Assembly: GCA_021791455.1 (NCBI GenBank) | Contig: JAJYWM010000238.1 | Location: 1-24,247 of the forward strand | Length of the DNA stretch: 24,247 nt | Source: a bacterium | GTDB lineage: Bacteria > Chloroflexota > Dormibacteria > UBA8260 > Bog-877 | Reading direction: 5' to 3' | In this document: in pieces, positions 1 to 8,018 of the stretch | How the letters are laid out: the number at the start of each line of letters is the position of its first letter | Position numbering within the stretch: position 1 is the stretch's first letter | The notes under the pieces: model-generated | The model's input: the letters and a program-made list of their open reading frames with translations, nothing else | What the model was told of the DNA's origin: nothing | Database searches by the model: none | Made by a program: the position numbers and the translations under genes

Positions 1-15
1 CGACGCTGTTTGGAA

Positions 16-90
16 TACACTATCCCACCTCAGTAGACGACAGGACCGTGCGGCCCGGAAGTGCGGCGCGCGACGGTCCAGCAGGGAGGT
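16..90 (+). promoter_or_regulatory. Leader of the solute-binding protein gene: possible -10 and SD
   Basis: TACACT at 16-21 is a possible -10 hexamer; its -35 would fall at or before the window edge. AGGGAGGT at 83-90 is a good Shine-Dalgarno sequence 7 nt before the ATG at 98. If the -10 is right the mRNA leader is about 70 nt, unlike the leaderless starts elsewhere in the window. Confidence 0.35.
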
Positions 91-97
91 GGTTGTG

Positions 98-2041
98 ATG
101 CAGCGGCTGTTCACCCGTTCGGGACTTGCGGTGATGGCTGTGGGGGTCATGGCGACGCTGCTGGTGTCCGCCTGCAGTGGCGCTGCCCAATCCTCCTCGA
201 AGTCAGCTTCCGGAGGTGTTGTCACCTTCGCCGAGACGGCCGGGGGAAACCCCGACTACATCCTGCCACTGGCAGGAGGCCCCTATTTCAGCATCGCCAA
301 TGACTCCTTGTTCTCTAACATCATGTACGTCCCCCTGTATTCGTTCGGCGTCGGAGCGGACCCGGTGCTCAACAAGCAGCTGAGCATCGCCGACCCCCCG
401 GTCTTCTCGGAAGGCAACACCGTGGTGACGGTGAACCTGAAGCACTGGGTGTGGTCCAACGGGACTCCGATCACCTCCAGGGATGTTGTCTTCTGGATGA
501 ACCTGCTGTCCGCGGTCACCGATCCCAACGCCCCTGTTATCGGCTCCAGCAGCGCCCCCGGCCCCGGTTGGGGAGCCGAGGTGCCAGGGGCCTTTCCCTT
601 CAACGTCGAGAGCTACCAGGCGACCGGGACGTATCAGGTGCAGTTCAAGCTGAACGCGTCCTACAACCCGACCTGGTTCACCTACAACGAGCTGAGCCAG
701 ATAACCCCGTTGCCGCAGGCCAGCTGGGACCGCCTCTCCGCGTCCGGGGCGGTCGGAGACTACGACGCCTCCGCCCAGCCCCGGCAGGCCGTGAGCGGCA
801 CCTCCCCGGTGCAATACATACCCGTCAACCCGGGTACGGCGACCGGCGGCGCGCTCGGCGTCGCTCAGTTCCTGAACAGTGCCTCCCAGGATCTCAGCAC
901 CTATGCGACAGATCCGTTGTGGAAGGTCGCCAGCGGTCCCTTCGTGTTGAACCAGTTCACCACCAGCGGCTTCGTCAAGATGGTGCCCAACCGGCAGTAC
1001 TCGGGATCCCCAAAACCGTCCATCAGCGCCTTCGAGGAGCTCCCCTTCACCTCGGACACCTCCGAGTTCAACGCCGTCCACAACGGCAGCGTCACGATCG
1101 GCTACGTCCCGACCCAGGATCTGGGCCAGGTCAACCAGCTGGAGAAGAGCGAGGGGTACAAGTACAACCCCTGGTACACCTTCTCGACCAGCGACTGGAA
1201 CTACAACTTCACCAATCCGACCAATGGCGACATCTTGAAGCAGCTGTACTTCCGGCAGGCGGTGCAGTCCCTGGTCAACCAGACCCAGTACATCAAGGAC
1301 TTTCAGAACGGCCTGGGCATCCCCACCAACGGGCCGGTGCCGACCTATCCTGCCAAGAACCCAGACGTGAGCCCGTTGGAGGGCGGGGGCCTCATCTACC
1401 CCTACGACCCAAGCAAGGCGGTGAGCCTGCTGAAGCAAAACGGCTGGACGGTGGTCCCCGGGGGCACGAGCTACTGCTCCAAGCCGGGAACCGGGGTCGG
1501 TGAGTGCGGCGCGGGCATCAGCCTGGATCAGAAGGCCACTTTCACGGCTCTTTACTCGTCCGGCAACACCGAGCTCCAGAGCGAGATGGAGTCGTTCCAG
1601 TCCACCGAGCAGAAGTACGCGGGGATCGACTGGCAGATCCAGAGCGAGTCCGGAACTGAGATGGCGGGAGTGGTCACCGGTTGCACCTACGCGCACCCCT
1701 GCAGCAGCTGGGACCTGGAGAACTTCGGAGGAAGCGGCTGGGTCTACTCGCCGGACTACCTGCCCACCGGGGGCGAGCTGTTCGCGAGTGGCGCCGCCAG
1801 CAACCTGGGCGACTACACCAGCGCGACCGCCGACCGTCTGATCCAGGAGACCCACACCGCTCCGACCGTCGCGGCGGAGCAGAAGGCGCTCTTCGCCTAC
1901 GAGGATTACATCGCCCAGCAGCTGCCCCTGATCAACTGGCCGAGTGCCTTCACCCAGGCCACGGTGTACAAGTCGGACCTGAGTGGGTTCGTTCCCCAGG
2001 GCGTCTACGAGACCCTGAGCCCGCAGTACTACCGGTTCTGA
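98..2041 (+). CDS. ABC-type peptide/solute-binding lipoprotein (SBP family 5)
   Basis: This 647-residue extracellular solute-binding protein probably captures an oligopeptide or similar solute for an ABC importer. The N-terminus is a lipoprotein signal: basic start (MQRLFTR), hydrophobic core, and lipobox L-V-S-A-C with the lipidated Cys at residue 26. A Ser/Gly-rich linker and a long family 5-type domain follow, with landmarks such as KHWVWSNGTPITSRDVVFWMN and FRQAVQSLVNQ. I chose the ATG at 98 because AGGGAGGT (83-90) lies 7 nt upstream. In-frame GTG codons at 89 and 95 are inside or too close to that site. No permease or ATPase gene follows; the next gene is convergent and a strong hairpin comes right after the stop. 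Partners must lie upstream of the window or elsewhere. The substrate cannot be read from sequence. Confidence 0.9.
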   Translation: MQRLFTRSGLAVMAVGVMATLLVSACSGAAQSSSKSASGGVVTFAETAGGNPDYILPLAGGPYFSIANDSLFSNIMYVPLYSFGVGADPVLNKQLSIADPPVFSEGNTVVTVNLKHWVWSNGTPITSRDVVFWMNLLSAVTDPNAPVIGSSSAPGPGWGAEVPGAFPFNVESYQATGTYQVQFKLNASYNPTWFTYNELSQITPLPQASWDRLSASGAVGDYDASAQPRQAVSGTSPVQYIPVNPGTATGGALGVAQFLNSASQDLSTYATDPLWKVASGPFVLNQFTTSGFVKMVPNRQYSGSPKPSISAFEELPFTSDTSEFNAVHNGSVTIGYVPTQDLGQVNQLEKSEGYKYNPWYTFSTSDWNYNFTNPTNGDILKQLYFRQAVQSLVNQTQYIKDFQNGLGIPTNGPVPTYPAKNPDVSPLEGGGLIYPYDPSKAVSLLKQNGWTVVPGGTSYCSKPGTGVGECGAGISLDQKATFTALYSSGNTELQSEMESFQSTEQKYAGIDWQIQSESGTEMAGVVTGCTYAHPCSSWDLENFGGSGWVYSPDYLPTGGELFASGAASNLGDYTSATADRLIQETHTAPTVAAEQKALFAYEDYIAQQLPLINWPSAFTQATVYKSDLSGFVPQGVYETLSPQYYRF

Positions 2042-2049
2042 GAGCTTCC

Positions 2050-2082
2050 GGCGAAGAGAGGTCGGTTTGGCCTCTCTTCGCC
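2050..2082 (+). terminator. Strong hairpin after the solute-binding protein gene
   Basis: A perfect 12-bp stem (GGCGAAGAGAGG at 2050-2061 with CCTCTCTTCGCC at 2071-2082) encloses a 9-nt loop and begins 9 nt after the stop codon. No T-run follows, so this is a U-tract-less hairpin. It could also stop the convergent nicotinamidase transcript. Termination is inferred from position and stem strength. Confidence 0.65.
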
Positions 2083-2283
2083 GCCGCAAGCCCGAGCGTA
2101 TGCCCATCGTGCCTCTGGTTCGGTGCCCACGCGGAGGTGGCGCGGGCTGGGCCGCTCATATGTCCGGCCAGCCCTGTTCGGAGCCGCTGGCAACGGCGCC
2201 ACACAGGCGCTGGTGTCCCCAAACCTGCCGGTCAGGGCCTGTTTCGAAGCGGCGCACCCTCAACTCCGGCCGACGCCGACCGC

Positions 2284-2877
2284 TCAGACTATGGCCACTC
2301 CCGCCTGGCGCATCTCCTCGACGGCCCTCCTGCCGGCCCCGGGTTGGAGCTCGACCGGGGCGCAGGCGCTCTCGATCAGGCGGGTCCGGAAACCCAGCGA
2401 GACCGCATCCAGGGCGGTCGCCAGCACGCAGACGTCGAGAGCCAGGCCCACCACGGTCACGATCTCGACACCACTGTGAGCCAGGAGCCGGCGGAGGGTG
2501 GTGGCCGTTACGGCATCGGTGCGCAGGTCGCGGATGGAGAAGGCGGAGTAGCCATCCGCCTCGTCCTCCCCCTTGAGGACTATCGCGGCGGGTCTCGGCA
2601 GCAGCGGGTGCAGCTCCGCGCCCCAGGTGCCCCGGACACAGTGCCTGGGCCATTTCCCTCCGAACTCTCGGAAGTGGGGGGTGCGCGGTGGGTGCCAGTC
2701 CTTGCTGCAGACCACCAGGCCGCCGGACCTCTCCGCCTCCGCCATCAGGGAGGAGACCCGGGCCGCGACCTCCTCTCCCCCTGGGACGAAGAGAGAGCCC
2801 GCCGGGTCGGAAAAGTCGTTCTGGACATCCACCACGATCAGGGCGGAGCGCGAAGCCGCGAGGTCTGGCGGTCCCAT
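2284..2877 (-). CDS. pncA: Nicotinamidase / isochorismatase-family amidohydrolase
   Basis: This 197-residue cysteine hydrolase most likely converts nicotinamide to nicotinate for NAD salvage. The family triad is visible: Asp17 in VVDVQNDF, Lys102 in VLKGEDEADGYSAF, and Cys150 in GLALDVCVLATALDA. The metal site typical of nicotinamidases is also present: Asp60 and His62 in KDWHPP, His68, and His79 in KWPRHCV. The last motif usually reads GLATDYC; here Thr and Tyr are Leu and Val. I chose the ATG at 2877. An in-frame TTG at 2895 would add six residues, but GACAAT (2884-2889) lies 6 nt before the ATG, consistent with a leaderless start. It is a single-gene unit, convergent with the upstream lipoprotein gene and divergent from the phosphatidyltransferase. 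The metal ligands favour nicotinamidase over a generic isochorismatase. Confidence 0.88.
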   Translation of the reverse strand: MGPPDLAASRSALIVVDVQNDFSDPAGSLFVPGGEEVAARVSSLMAEAERSGGLVVCSKDWHPPRTPHFREFGGKWPRHCVRGTWGAELHPLLPRPAAIVLKGEDEADGYSAFSIRDLRTDAVTATTLRRLLAHSGVEIVTVVGLALDVCVLATALDAVSLGFRTRLIESACAPVELQPGAGRRAVEEMRQAGVAIV

Positions 2878-2883
2878 CTGTCG

Positions 2884-2889
2884 ATTGTC
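2884..2889 (-). promoter_or_regulatory. -10-like hexamer for a leaderless nicotinamidase start
   Basis: On the minus strand GACAAT is followed by 6 nt and the ATG at 2877, a spacing that would start transcription at or beside the start codon. It matches TATAAT at four of six positions. No Shine-Dalgarno sequence is visible. Confidence 0.4.
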
Positions 2890-2946
2890 CCGCAAGCGGC
2901 TCCGGAAGGAGCCCGGTGCGGATTCCGAAATCTCAGCTCATTTGCA

Positions 2947-2952
2947 TAAGCT
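2947..2952 (+). promoter_or_regulatory. -10-like hexamer for a leaderless phosphatidyltransferase start
   Basis: TAAGCT lies 7 nt before the ATG at 2960 and there is no Shine-Dalgarno sequence. The spacing matches other first genes in this window. Confidence 0.4.
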
Positions 2953-2959
2953 TGGCCCC

Positions 2960-3844
2960 ATGAGCGCCGACAGCCCGTTGGATGACGACCTCGCCCAGGG
3001 AGTCGACCTGGGCCCGGTGCGAGGAGTGCGCGGCCCAGCTCGGATGCTGGCGAATCTGGCCGCACGTTCCCGCAGTCGCTGGGTGGGGTCTTCCGAGCTG
3101 CGCCGTTCCTTTGGGCTGTGGGCGCTCCTCGGACTGGCGCTGGCCCTTGGGTCCGGACTTAGTGCGGGGGAACTCGGGGGCCAGGCACCCCTGGGGGCGG
3201 CCCTGGGGATCAGCTGGTGGGTTCTGACCACCGCCTTCCTCCTGGTCGCCCTGGACCTGAATCGCCAGTTTCCCGACAGGGCTCCCCTCAGCCGACTCGG
3301 CCTTCCCAACGGCCTAACCGCGATCAGAGCCTACATGGCGGTGCCCATCCTGCTGTACGCCAGCATGCCGCCCCAGGGTGAGGCTCGCCCCCTGTTCCTC
3401 TGCGTCGCCTCGCCGATAGCCCTGCTGGATGTGCTGGATGGCTGGGTGGCGCGGAGAATCGGCCCGGTCACGATCCTGGGCCGGGCGCTCGACCCGATCA
3501 TGGATGCGACCTTCTTCTCCCTCTCCGCCATAGGCTGCCTCGTGCTCGGCTTTGTGCCCCTGTGGCTGGTCCTGCTGGTGCTGGCGCGTTACGGGATTCC
3601 CGCCATCGCCTTTCTTTCCCTCTACCCCTGGCTGCCCAGGCGGCCGGAGATGGTGGCGACGAGGTTCGGCAAAGTCAACACCTTTGCCAGCGGGGTGGCC
3701 CTGGCGGGGTCCTCGCTTCTGGTGCTGGCGGGGGCGCCGACCCTGGCCTTCGATCTGGTGCTGGGTGTCATCCTGGCGGCAACCGCAGTCGGCCAGATCC
3801 TCACCCTGGCGCGACGGGGGATAGCAGAACTGAGGACGAGGTAG
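2960..3844 (+). CDS. CDP-alcohol phosphatidyltransferase family membrane protein
   Basis: This 294-residue integral membrane enzyme would transfer a phosphatidyl group from a CDP-lipid to an alcohol, with CMP release. The family signature D-x2-D-G-x2-A-R-x8-G-x3-D-x3-D is intact: Asp157, Asp160, Gly161, Ala164, Arg165, Gly174, Asp178 and Asp182. Hydrophobic segments occur near residues 51-70, 82-100, 144-160, 183-222, 240-258 and 262-283. A ~110-residue N-terminal extension with two of these segments precedes the core. The frame stays open further upstream, but that stretch overlaps the divergent nicotinamidase. The ATG at 2960 sits 7 nt after TAAGCT, which decides the start. The acceptor alcohol (glycerol phosphate, inositol phosphate or other) cannot be assigned. 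The gene is convergent with the membrane protein at 3991-5091. Confidence 0.85.
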   Translation: MSADSPLDDDLAQGVDLGPVRGVRGPARMLANLAARSRSRWVGSSELRRSFGLWALLGLALALGSGLSAGELGGQAPLGAALGISWWVLTTAFLLVALDLNRQFPDRAPLSRLGLPNGLTAIRAYMAVPILLYASMPPQGEARPLFLCVASPIALLDVLDGWVARRIGPVTILGRALDPIMDATFFSLSAIGCLVLGFVPLWLVLLVLARYGIPAIAFLSLYPWLPRRPEMVATRFGKVNTFASGVALAGSSLLVLAGAPTLAFDLVLGVILAATAVGQILTLARRGIAELRTR

Positions 3845-3910
3845 GGGGAGGCGGGCCGACTGGGGCCGACACCATCGTCCGATGACCAGCAGGCCCCGAG
3901 TAGCGGCCAC

Positions 3911-3973
3911 TGAGGGGACGCTCGCCCTGTGCTGACGGTCCGCGCCGAGGGATCGAGACCGGAGCGTCCCTCA
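3911..3973. other. Structured inverted repeat between convergent genes
   Basis: GGGACGCTC (3915-3923) pairs perfectly with GAGCGTCCC (3962-3970). The pairing extends outward to about 12 bp with one bulged G. Inside, CGGTC (3936-3940) pairs with GACCG (3957-3961), stacking directly on the outer stem. The element fills most of the 146-bp gap between two convergent genes. It could be a bidirectional terminator or a small structured RNA. No T-run was seen. Confidence 0.4.
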
Positions 3974-3980
3974 TGCTGAT

Positions 3981-3998
3981 CGGGCTTGACTCAGCCCC
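3981..3998 (-). terminator. Small hairpin over the stop codon of the UPF0104-type gene
   Basis: GGGCT (3982-3986) pairs with AGCCC (3993-3997) around a 6-nt loop and overlaps the TGA at 3991-3993. The stem is short with no T-run, so the terminator role is weakly supported. Confidence 0.25.
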
Positions 3999-5091
3999 CG
4001 GTGATCTCCCACAGCGACTCTGGCGGCACGAGCCAGTGCAGGGCGGCATGGGCCACCCTCAGGCCACCCTGAAGACTGCCCTCTCTGAACATCCTCCGAT
4101 AGGCATGCTTCACGGTGGTCTCTGCCAGATGGACCATGCCTCCCAGGGCCGCGAAGGGCAGCAGCTGGAAGTCCACGAACAGGGCCATGGCCACGGCCAC
4201 CTCCAAGGGGACGTGGAACTGGGCCAGCAGAAATACCAGCACCCCCTCCCTGATCCCGATGCCGTTGGCGGAGATGGGGATGAAGGTGACCAGCAGGGCG
4301 ATCGGCAGCGCCAGCGCGAAAACACCCCAGGAGATGTCGTAGCCGAGGGCCCGGCTGAAAGCCTCCATGGAGAGGAGGTTCAGCCCCCAACCGACCCCTC
4401 CGGCGACGATCGAGATCCCAAGCGCCGCCGGGGCGCCTCGATACCTGCCCAGGGAGCGCAGAAAGGTCGCCAGATGCTCGGTCAGTTGGTGGGTCCGCCA
4501 GGAGCGGCCGACCGGCTCAACACCGCGCAGCCGGGCCAGCACGTGCTCCGCCAGCAGGGCCGCGCCCCAGGCCAGGAGCATCATCCCCGCGAAGACCGCG
4601 AAGCCGACGACATCGGTGGTATGGAAGACGGTGCTGATCACGACCGCGCCACCCAGGCCCCAGAACGCCATGCCCATGGTGCCAGCCATACGGCTGCCCA
4701 CCAGGGAGGCGATCACGGGTCCGTGCCCGACGACCTTGCCCACCTGGACGCCTCGCACCGCATCGCTGCCGACGCCCGCGGGAAAGATCTGGTTGATGAA
4801 GAGTCCCTTCATGTACCAGGAGCCCAGGTAGTGCCAGCCGATCCGGCGGCCAGCACCACGCAGAAGGGCTCCCCACTCGACAACGCTCGCCACCACCGAC
4901 AACCCCGCCAGAGCCATCGCCAGCAGAGCCCACTCACCGTCGAGGTGTCCGAACTCGGCGATGGCGGTTCCGAGATTGACCGAGTGGACGAAGATAGCGA
5001 AGGCCAGCAGCGTGACCGCGACCCTGGTCGCCGGATTCGCCACCAGGCGGCGACCGACCGTGAACATTCTCGATAGGGTGCGATTCCCCAC
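3991..5091 (-). CDS. UPF0104 / LPG-synthase transmembrane-domain protein (putative lipid flippase-type)
   Basis: This 366-residue polytopic protein resembles the membrane domain of lysylphosphatidylglycerol synthase (UPF0104, AglD-like). Family members are associated with flipping or handling lipid-linked products; the exact role here is unknown. Conserved features include NQIFPAGVGSDAVRG and the late IPISANGIGIREGV loop. About eight hydrophobic segments are visible, and there is no C-terminal lysyltransferase domain. The frame is open to 5253, but that would run into the divergent glycosyltransferase gene. I place the start at GTG 5091 because TATCGT (5100-5105) lies 8 nt upstream; an internal ATG eight codons later is the alternative. 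The gene is divergent from the glycosyltransferase at 5183 across 91 bp, which suggests co-expression, and convergent with the phosphatidyltransferase. Confidence 0.82.
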   Translation of the reverse strand: MGNRTLSRMFTVGRRLVANPATRVAVTLLAFAIFVHSVNLGTAIAEFGHLDGEWALLAMALAGLSVVASVVEWGALLRGAGRRIGWHYLGSWYMKGLFINQIFPAGVGSDAVRGVQVGKVVGHGPVIASLVGSRMAGTMGMAFWGLGGAVVISTVFHTTDVVGFAVFAGMMLLAWGAALLAEHVLARLRGVEPVGRSWRTHQLTEHLATFLRSLGRYRGAPAALGISIVAGGVGWGLNLLSMEAFSRALGYDISWGVFALALPIALLVTFIPISANGIGIREGVLVFLLAQFHVPLEVAVAMALFVDFQLLPFAALGGMVHLAETTVKHAYRRMFREGSLQGGLRVAHAALHWLVPPESLWEITGG

Positions 5092-5099
5092 GAGCTCGG

Positions 5100-5105
5100 A
5101 CGATA
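5100..5105 (-). promoter_or_regulatory. -10-like hexamer, leaderless start of the UPF0104-type gene
   Basis: TATCGT on the minus strand is followed by 8 nt and a GTG at 5091. This is the main argument for starting the protein there and not at 5253. Confidence 0.4.
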
Positions 5106-5168
5106 CACCACCATCCTGAGAAATGTCTGCGCCGTGAGACTTTCGTCGCAGGGACGGCCGGCACCGAC

Positions 5169-5174
5169 TACGAT
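5169..5174 (+). promoter_or_regulatory. -10-like hexamer, leaderless start of the membrane glycosyltransferase
   Basis: TACGAT is followed by 8 nt and the GTG at 5183. It faces away from the minus-strand hexamer at 5100-5105, making a compact divergent promoter region. Confidence 0.4.
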
Positions 5175-5182
5175 CCACGACA

Positions 5183-6799
5183 GTGACTCTCCAGCCCAGC
5201 GTCGACACTTCCCCCCCGATCGAGGGGCCTCCCGCAGTCGGGGTTCTTCCCACCTACGTCCCCGAAGAGCGGCTGACCAGGGTGGCTCAGCCGCTGTCGC
5301 GAAGGCAACGGGTGCTTCAGCGGGCGTTCGAGATGGCCCCCGGAGCCACCGTCTGGCTCTGCCTCCTGGTGCCCATGGCGGTTGGCTTCGTGATCACGTT
5401 CGCCAACTTCCAGTACCTCTGGATCCTGGGCGGATTCGCGGTCGGGCTAGACCTCTACTGGTTGGTGAAGCTGGTCTACACGTTCAGATTCGTGCTCAAG
5501 GGCATCGGGTTGCTGGAGCAGGCGCAGGCGACCAACTGGACCGAGGTGCTGAGCCAGGCGCAACTGCCCCCCGGAGCGCCCGATCCGTCCGACCTCCTCC
5601 ATGCGGTGCTGATCCCCACCTACACCGAACGGTACGAGACGCTGCGCTCCACGGTCGCCGCCCTGGCCGACGCCGACTACCCCAAGGAGTTGAAGGTGGT
5701 GGCGATCATCACCCGGGAGACCGATCTTGACGGGTGCCGCAACATCGCCCGGCTCCAAGAGGAGTACGGGGATCGGTTTCGCGCCTTCTGGCACATCAAG
5801 GATCCCCTGCTGCCCGGCATCGTGGTGGGCAAGTCGGCGGCCATGGCGTATGCCGGACCGGTCCTGAAGCGGGCCCTGGACGGACTCGGGTTGGACCCGG
5901 AGAGGGTTATCGTCACCGACCTCGACTCCGACTACCGGGTCCATCCCCAGTACTTCTCCTATATCAGCTATCACTACTGTCTGGCGGAGGACCGCCTCAC
6001 CTCCATCTGGCAGCCCGTCCCGATCTTCTTGAACAACCTCTTTAAGGTCCCCGCCGCGGTGCGCTCGATGGCGACCCTGGCCACCCAGTGGCAGCTCTAC
6101 TTACACCAGCACCCCAAGCGGCTGGTGATGTTCTCCGCATACTCCATGTCCCTGAAGCTGGTGGCGGAGGTCGGGTTCTGGGATGACGACGTCATCCCGG
6201 AGGACTCCCGCTTCTTCTGGAAGGCATTCTTCACCTATGGGGAGAGGCTCAACGTACGAGGGGCGTTCATGCCGATGTTCGGTGACGCGCCGAGGGCGGC
6301 GGATTATGGGGCGACCCTGGTCAGCCAGTACAACCAGATCAAGCGCTGGGCCTGGGGCGTGACGGACATCCCATATGTGGCCGCCCGCATGCCCAACCAT
6401 CCCGAAATCCCACTTCGCGTGCGCGCTCAGCGCTTCAAGATGTTGATCTTCAATCACCTGAGCTGGGCGACCGTACCCCTGCTGATCCTGGTCGCCGGCT
6501 CTCTGCCCTCGATCTTCAACTACGACTACGGCCTCTCCAACACGGGTGCGATCCTGGAGACGGCCGCCAGCCTGATCCTGGAGACGACCCTGCTCAACAT
6601 CCTGGCGGTCGCCATCCTGGACAACCGGCTGCAGCCCAGGCCCAAGAGTTGGAATTGGTGGAGACGCCGGTTCGCCGATCTCCAGACCATCACCTACCCG
6701 GTCGTCTTCCTGCTTTTGAGCGTCATCCCGGCCCTGGAGGCTCAGACCCGTCTGCTCTTCGGTTCCCATCTCGAATACCGGGTCACCGAGAAGCACTAG
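5183..6799 (+). CDS. Membrane-bound family 2 glycosyltransferase
   Basis: This 538-residue inverting glycosyltransferase has its catalytic domain between membrane segments, as in cellulose-synthase-like enzymes. Two transmembrane segments (about 56-75 and 78-100) precede a GT-A domain. That domain opens with AVLIPTYTERYETL (141-154) and carries the metal-binding TDLDSD (245-250). The acidic pair Glu340-Asp341 (VIPEDSRFFWK) is the likely catalytic base region, followed by a Q-x-x-R-W motif (385-389). Three or four hydrophobic segments close the protein. The GTG start at 5183 is supported by TACGAT 8 nt upstream. It is divergent from the UPF0104-type gene and separated from trpS by 31 bp. Donor and product are not evident; a glycolipid or exported glycan is plausible. 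It is distinct from the two soluble-type GT2 proteins further on. Confidence 0.87.
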   Translation: MTLQPSVDTSPPIEGPPAVGVLPTYVPEERLTRVAQPLSRRQRVLQRAFEMAPGATVWLCLLVPMAVGFVITFANFQYLWILGGFAVGLDLYWLVKLVYTFRFVLKGIGLLEQAQATNWTEVLSQAQLPPGAPDPSDLLHAVLIPTYTERYETLRSTVAALADADYPKELKVVAIITRETDLDGCRNIARLQEEYGDRFRAFWHIKDPLLPGIVVGKSAAMAYAGPVLKRALDGLGLDPERVIVTDLDSDYRVHPQYFSYISYHYCLAEDRLTSIWQPVPIFLNNLFKVPAAVRSMATLATQWQLYLHQHPKRLVMFSAYSMSLKLVAEVGFWDDDVIPEDSRFFWKAFFTYGERLNVRGAFMPMFGDAPRAADYGATLVSQYNQIKRWAWGVTDIPYVAARMPNHPEIPLRVRAQRFKMLIFNHLSWATVPLLILVAGSLPSIFNYDYGLSNTGAILETAASLILETTLLNILAVAILDNRLQPRPKSWNWWRRRFADLQTITYPVVFLLLSVIPALEAQTRLLFGSHLEYRVTEKH

Positions 6800-6817
6800 G
6801 CGGATTTCTGCGATCGA

Positions 6818-6823
6818 TACAAT
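6818..6823 (+). promoter_or_regulatory. -10 hexamer, leaderless start of trpS
   Basis: TACAAT is followed by 7 nt and the ATG at 6831. Only 31 bp separate this gene from the previous stop and no Shine-Dalgarno sequence is present. There is no room for a T-box leader. Confidence 0.5.
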
Positions 6824-6830
6824 CTCCGCC

Positions 6831-7844
6831 ATGGAGGATCGCCCCGTCGTCTTCAGTGGCATGCAGCCCAGTGGCGATCTGCATCTGGGAAACCTGCTCG
6901 GCGCCCTCCGCCCGTGGGTCGCCGGCCAGCGGCGGTTCCACAACTACTTCTGCGTTGTCGACCTGCATGCCCTGACGGTGCCCCAGGATCCGGCCGAACT
7001 CGGCCCCAAGACCAAGGAGGTGGCGGCTCTGTACCTGGCCTGCGGGATCGACCCCCAGGTGTCGACGGTATTCGTGCAGTCCCATGTGCCGGAGCATGCG
7101 GAGCTGGCGTGGATCCTGGGATGCCTGACCCCGTCGGGGTGGCTCGAACGCATGACCCAGTACAAGGACAAGTCGAGGCGGGGCGACTCCGAGCGGACAT
7201 CTTCGGGGCTCTTCACCTATCCCGTGCTGATGGCGGCCGACATCCTCCTGTACCAGACCAGCCTCGTGCCCGTCGGGGAGGACCAGCGCCAGCATCTCGA
7301 ACTCGCCAGAAATCTCGCCACTCGCTTCAACCGGCTCTTCGGCGAGACGTTTCGGATCCCGGAGCCACAGATCGGCCTGATGGGCGCGGGATCCCGGGTC
7401 ATGTCCCTGGACAACCCCGACCGGAAGATGAGCAAGAGCTCGGATTCGGAGGCCGGGCGGATAGGGCTGCTGGACCCTCCCGATCGCATTCGAGCGAAGT
7501 TCCGCAGGGCCAAGACCGACAGCGGCACCAAGGTGGACGTCAATTCCGCCACGGGAGGGGTAGCCAATCTCCTGGACATCTACAGGGCCCTGACCGGATG
7601 TGACTCGGACACCTTGGAAGCGGAGTTCCAGGGCCTGGGCTACGGTGTCCTCAAGGATCGGGTGGCGGACGAGGTGGTTCTGGCCCTGGAGCCAGTCCAG
7701 CGGCGGCACCGGGAGCTGACCGCGGACCCCACGGCGCTGGACTCCATTCTGGAGAGGGGTGCGCAGGTGGCCCACGAGGCGGCCCGTAAGACCATGTCCG
7801 AGGTGCGCCGGCGCGTGGGCCTTCTTCCAACCACAGGGTCCTGA
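6831..7844 (+). CDS. trpS: Tryptophan-tRNA ligase
   Basis: This 337-residue class I aminoacyl-tRNA synthetase charges tRNA-Trp with tryptophan using ATP. The N-terminus carries the bacterial TrpRS pattern FSGMQPSG and the HIGH-type signature HLGN (18-21). The second signature KMSKS is exact at 199-203. Other family landmarks are YPVLMAADILLY (130-141), VPVGEDQRQHLELAR (147-160) and the C-terminal helical region. The length is normal for bacterial TrpRS. The ATG at 6831 follows TACAAT by 7 nt. The gene sits between glycan genes, but its own promoter suggests independent expression; synteny does not imply a role in glycan synthesis. Confidence 0.97.
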   Translation: MEDRPVVFSGMQPSGDLHLGNLLGALRPWVAGQRRFHNYFCVVDLHALTVPQDPAELGPKTKEVAALYLACGIDPQVSTVFVQSHVPEHAELAWILGCLTPSGWLERMTQYKDKSRRGDSERTSSGLFTYPVLMAADILLYQTSLVPVGEDQRQHLELARNLATRFNRLFGETFRIPEPQIGLMGAGSRVMSLDNPDRKMSKSSDSEAGRIGLLDPPDRIRAKFRRAKTDSGTKVDVNSATGGVANLLDIYRALTGCDSDTLEAEFQGLGYGVLKDRVADEVVLALEPVQRRHRELTADPTALDSILERGAQVAHEAARKTMSEVRRRVGLLPTTGS

Positions 7845-8005
7845 CCGGCAGCAGCCATGGCGCTGCGGCGTTGGCCGCACAGCGGGTGGCCGGCCGTCGG
7901 GCCCCCGGGGCGCGGGTCGGTTCCCCGGCTCAATCGTGGTGGGAATGGATGTTCCCAAGGCCTTGGGCAAAGAGACTGGAGCCGGGCCCACCAGGGCGGG
8001 CAACT

Positions 8006-8011
8006 TATAAT
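8006..8011 (+). promoter_or_regulatory. Consensus -10 TATAAT before the polysaccharide locus
   Basis: A perfect TATAAT lies 7 nt before the ATG at 8019. The 174-bp gap after trpS contains no other feature I can identify. This is the best -10 in the window and probably drives the surface-polysaccharide operon as a leaderless transcript. Confidence 0.6.
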
Positions 8012-8018
8012 CCCGCCG

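Noticed and set aside
203..2107. Long minus-strand open frame opposite the solute-binding protein gene
   Set aside because: It is a shadow of high-GC coding sequence: Arg/Gly/Val-rich and without recognisable domains, while the plus strand has a clear lipoprotein signal and family features.
3973..5076. Long plus-strand frame opposite the UPF0104-type gene
   Set aside because: Gln/His/Asp-rich antisense of a membrane protein; the minus strand shows conserved motifs and hydrophobic segments.
6800..6830. T-box leader upstream of trpS
   Set aside because: The gap is 31 bp and contains a -10 hexamer 7 nt from the start codon, leaving no room for a leader.
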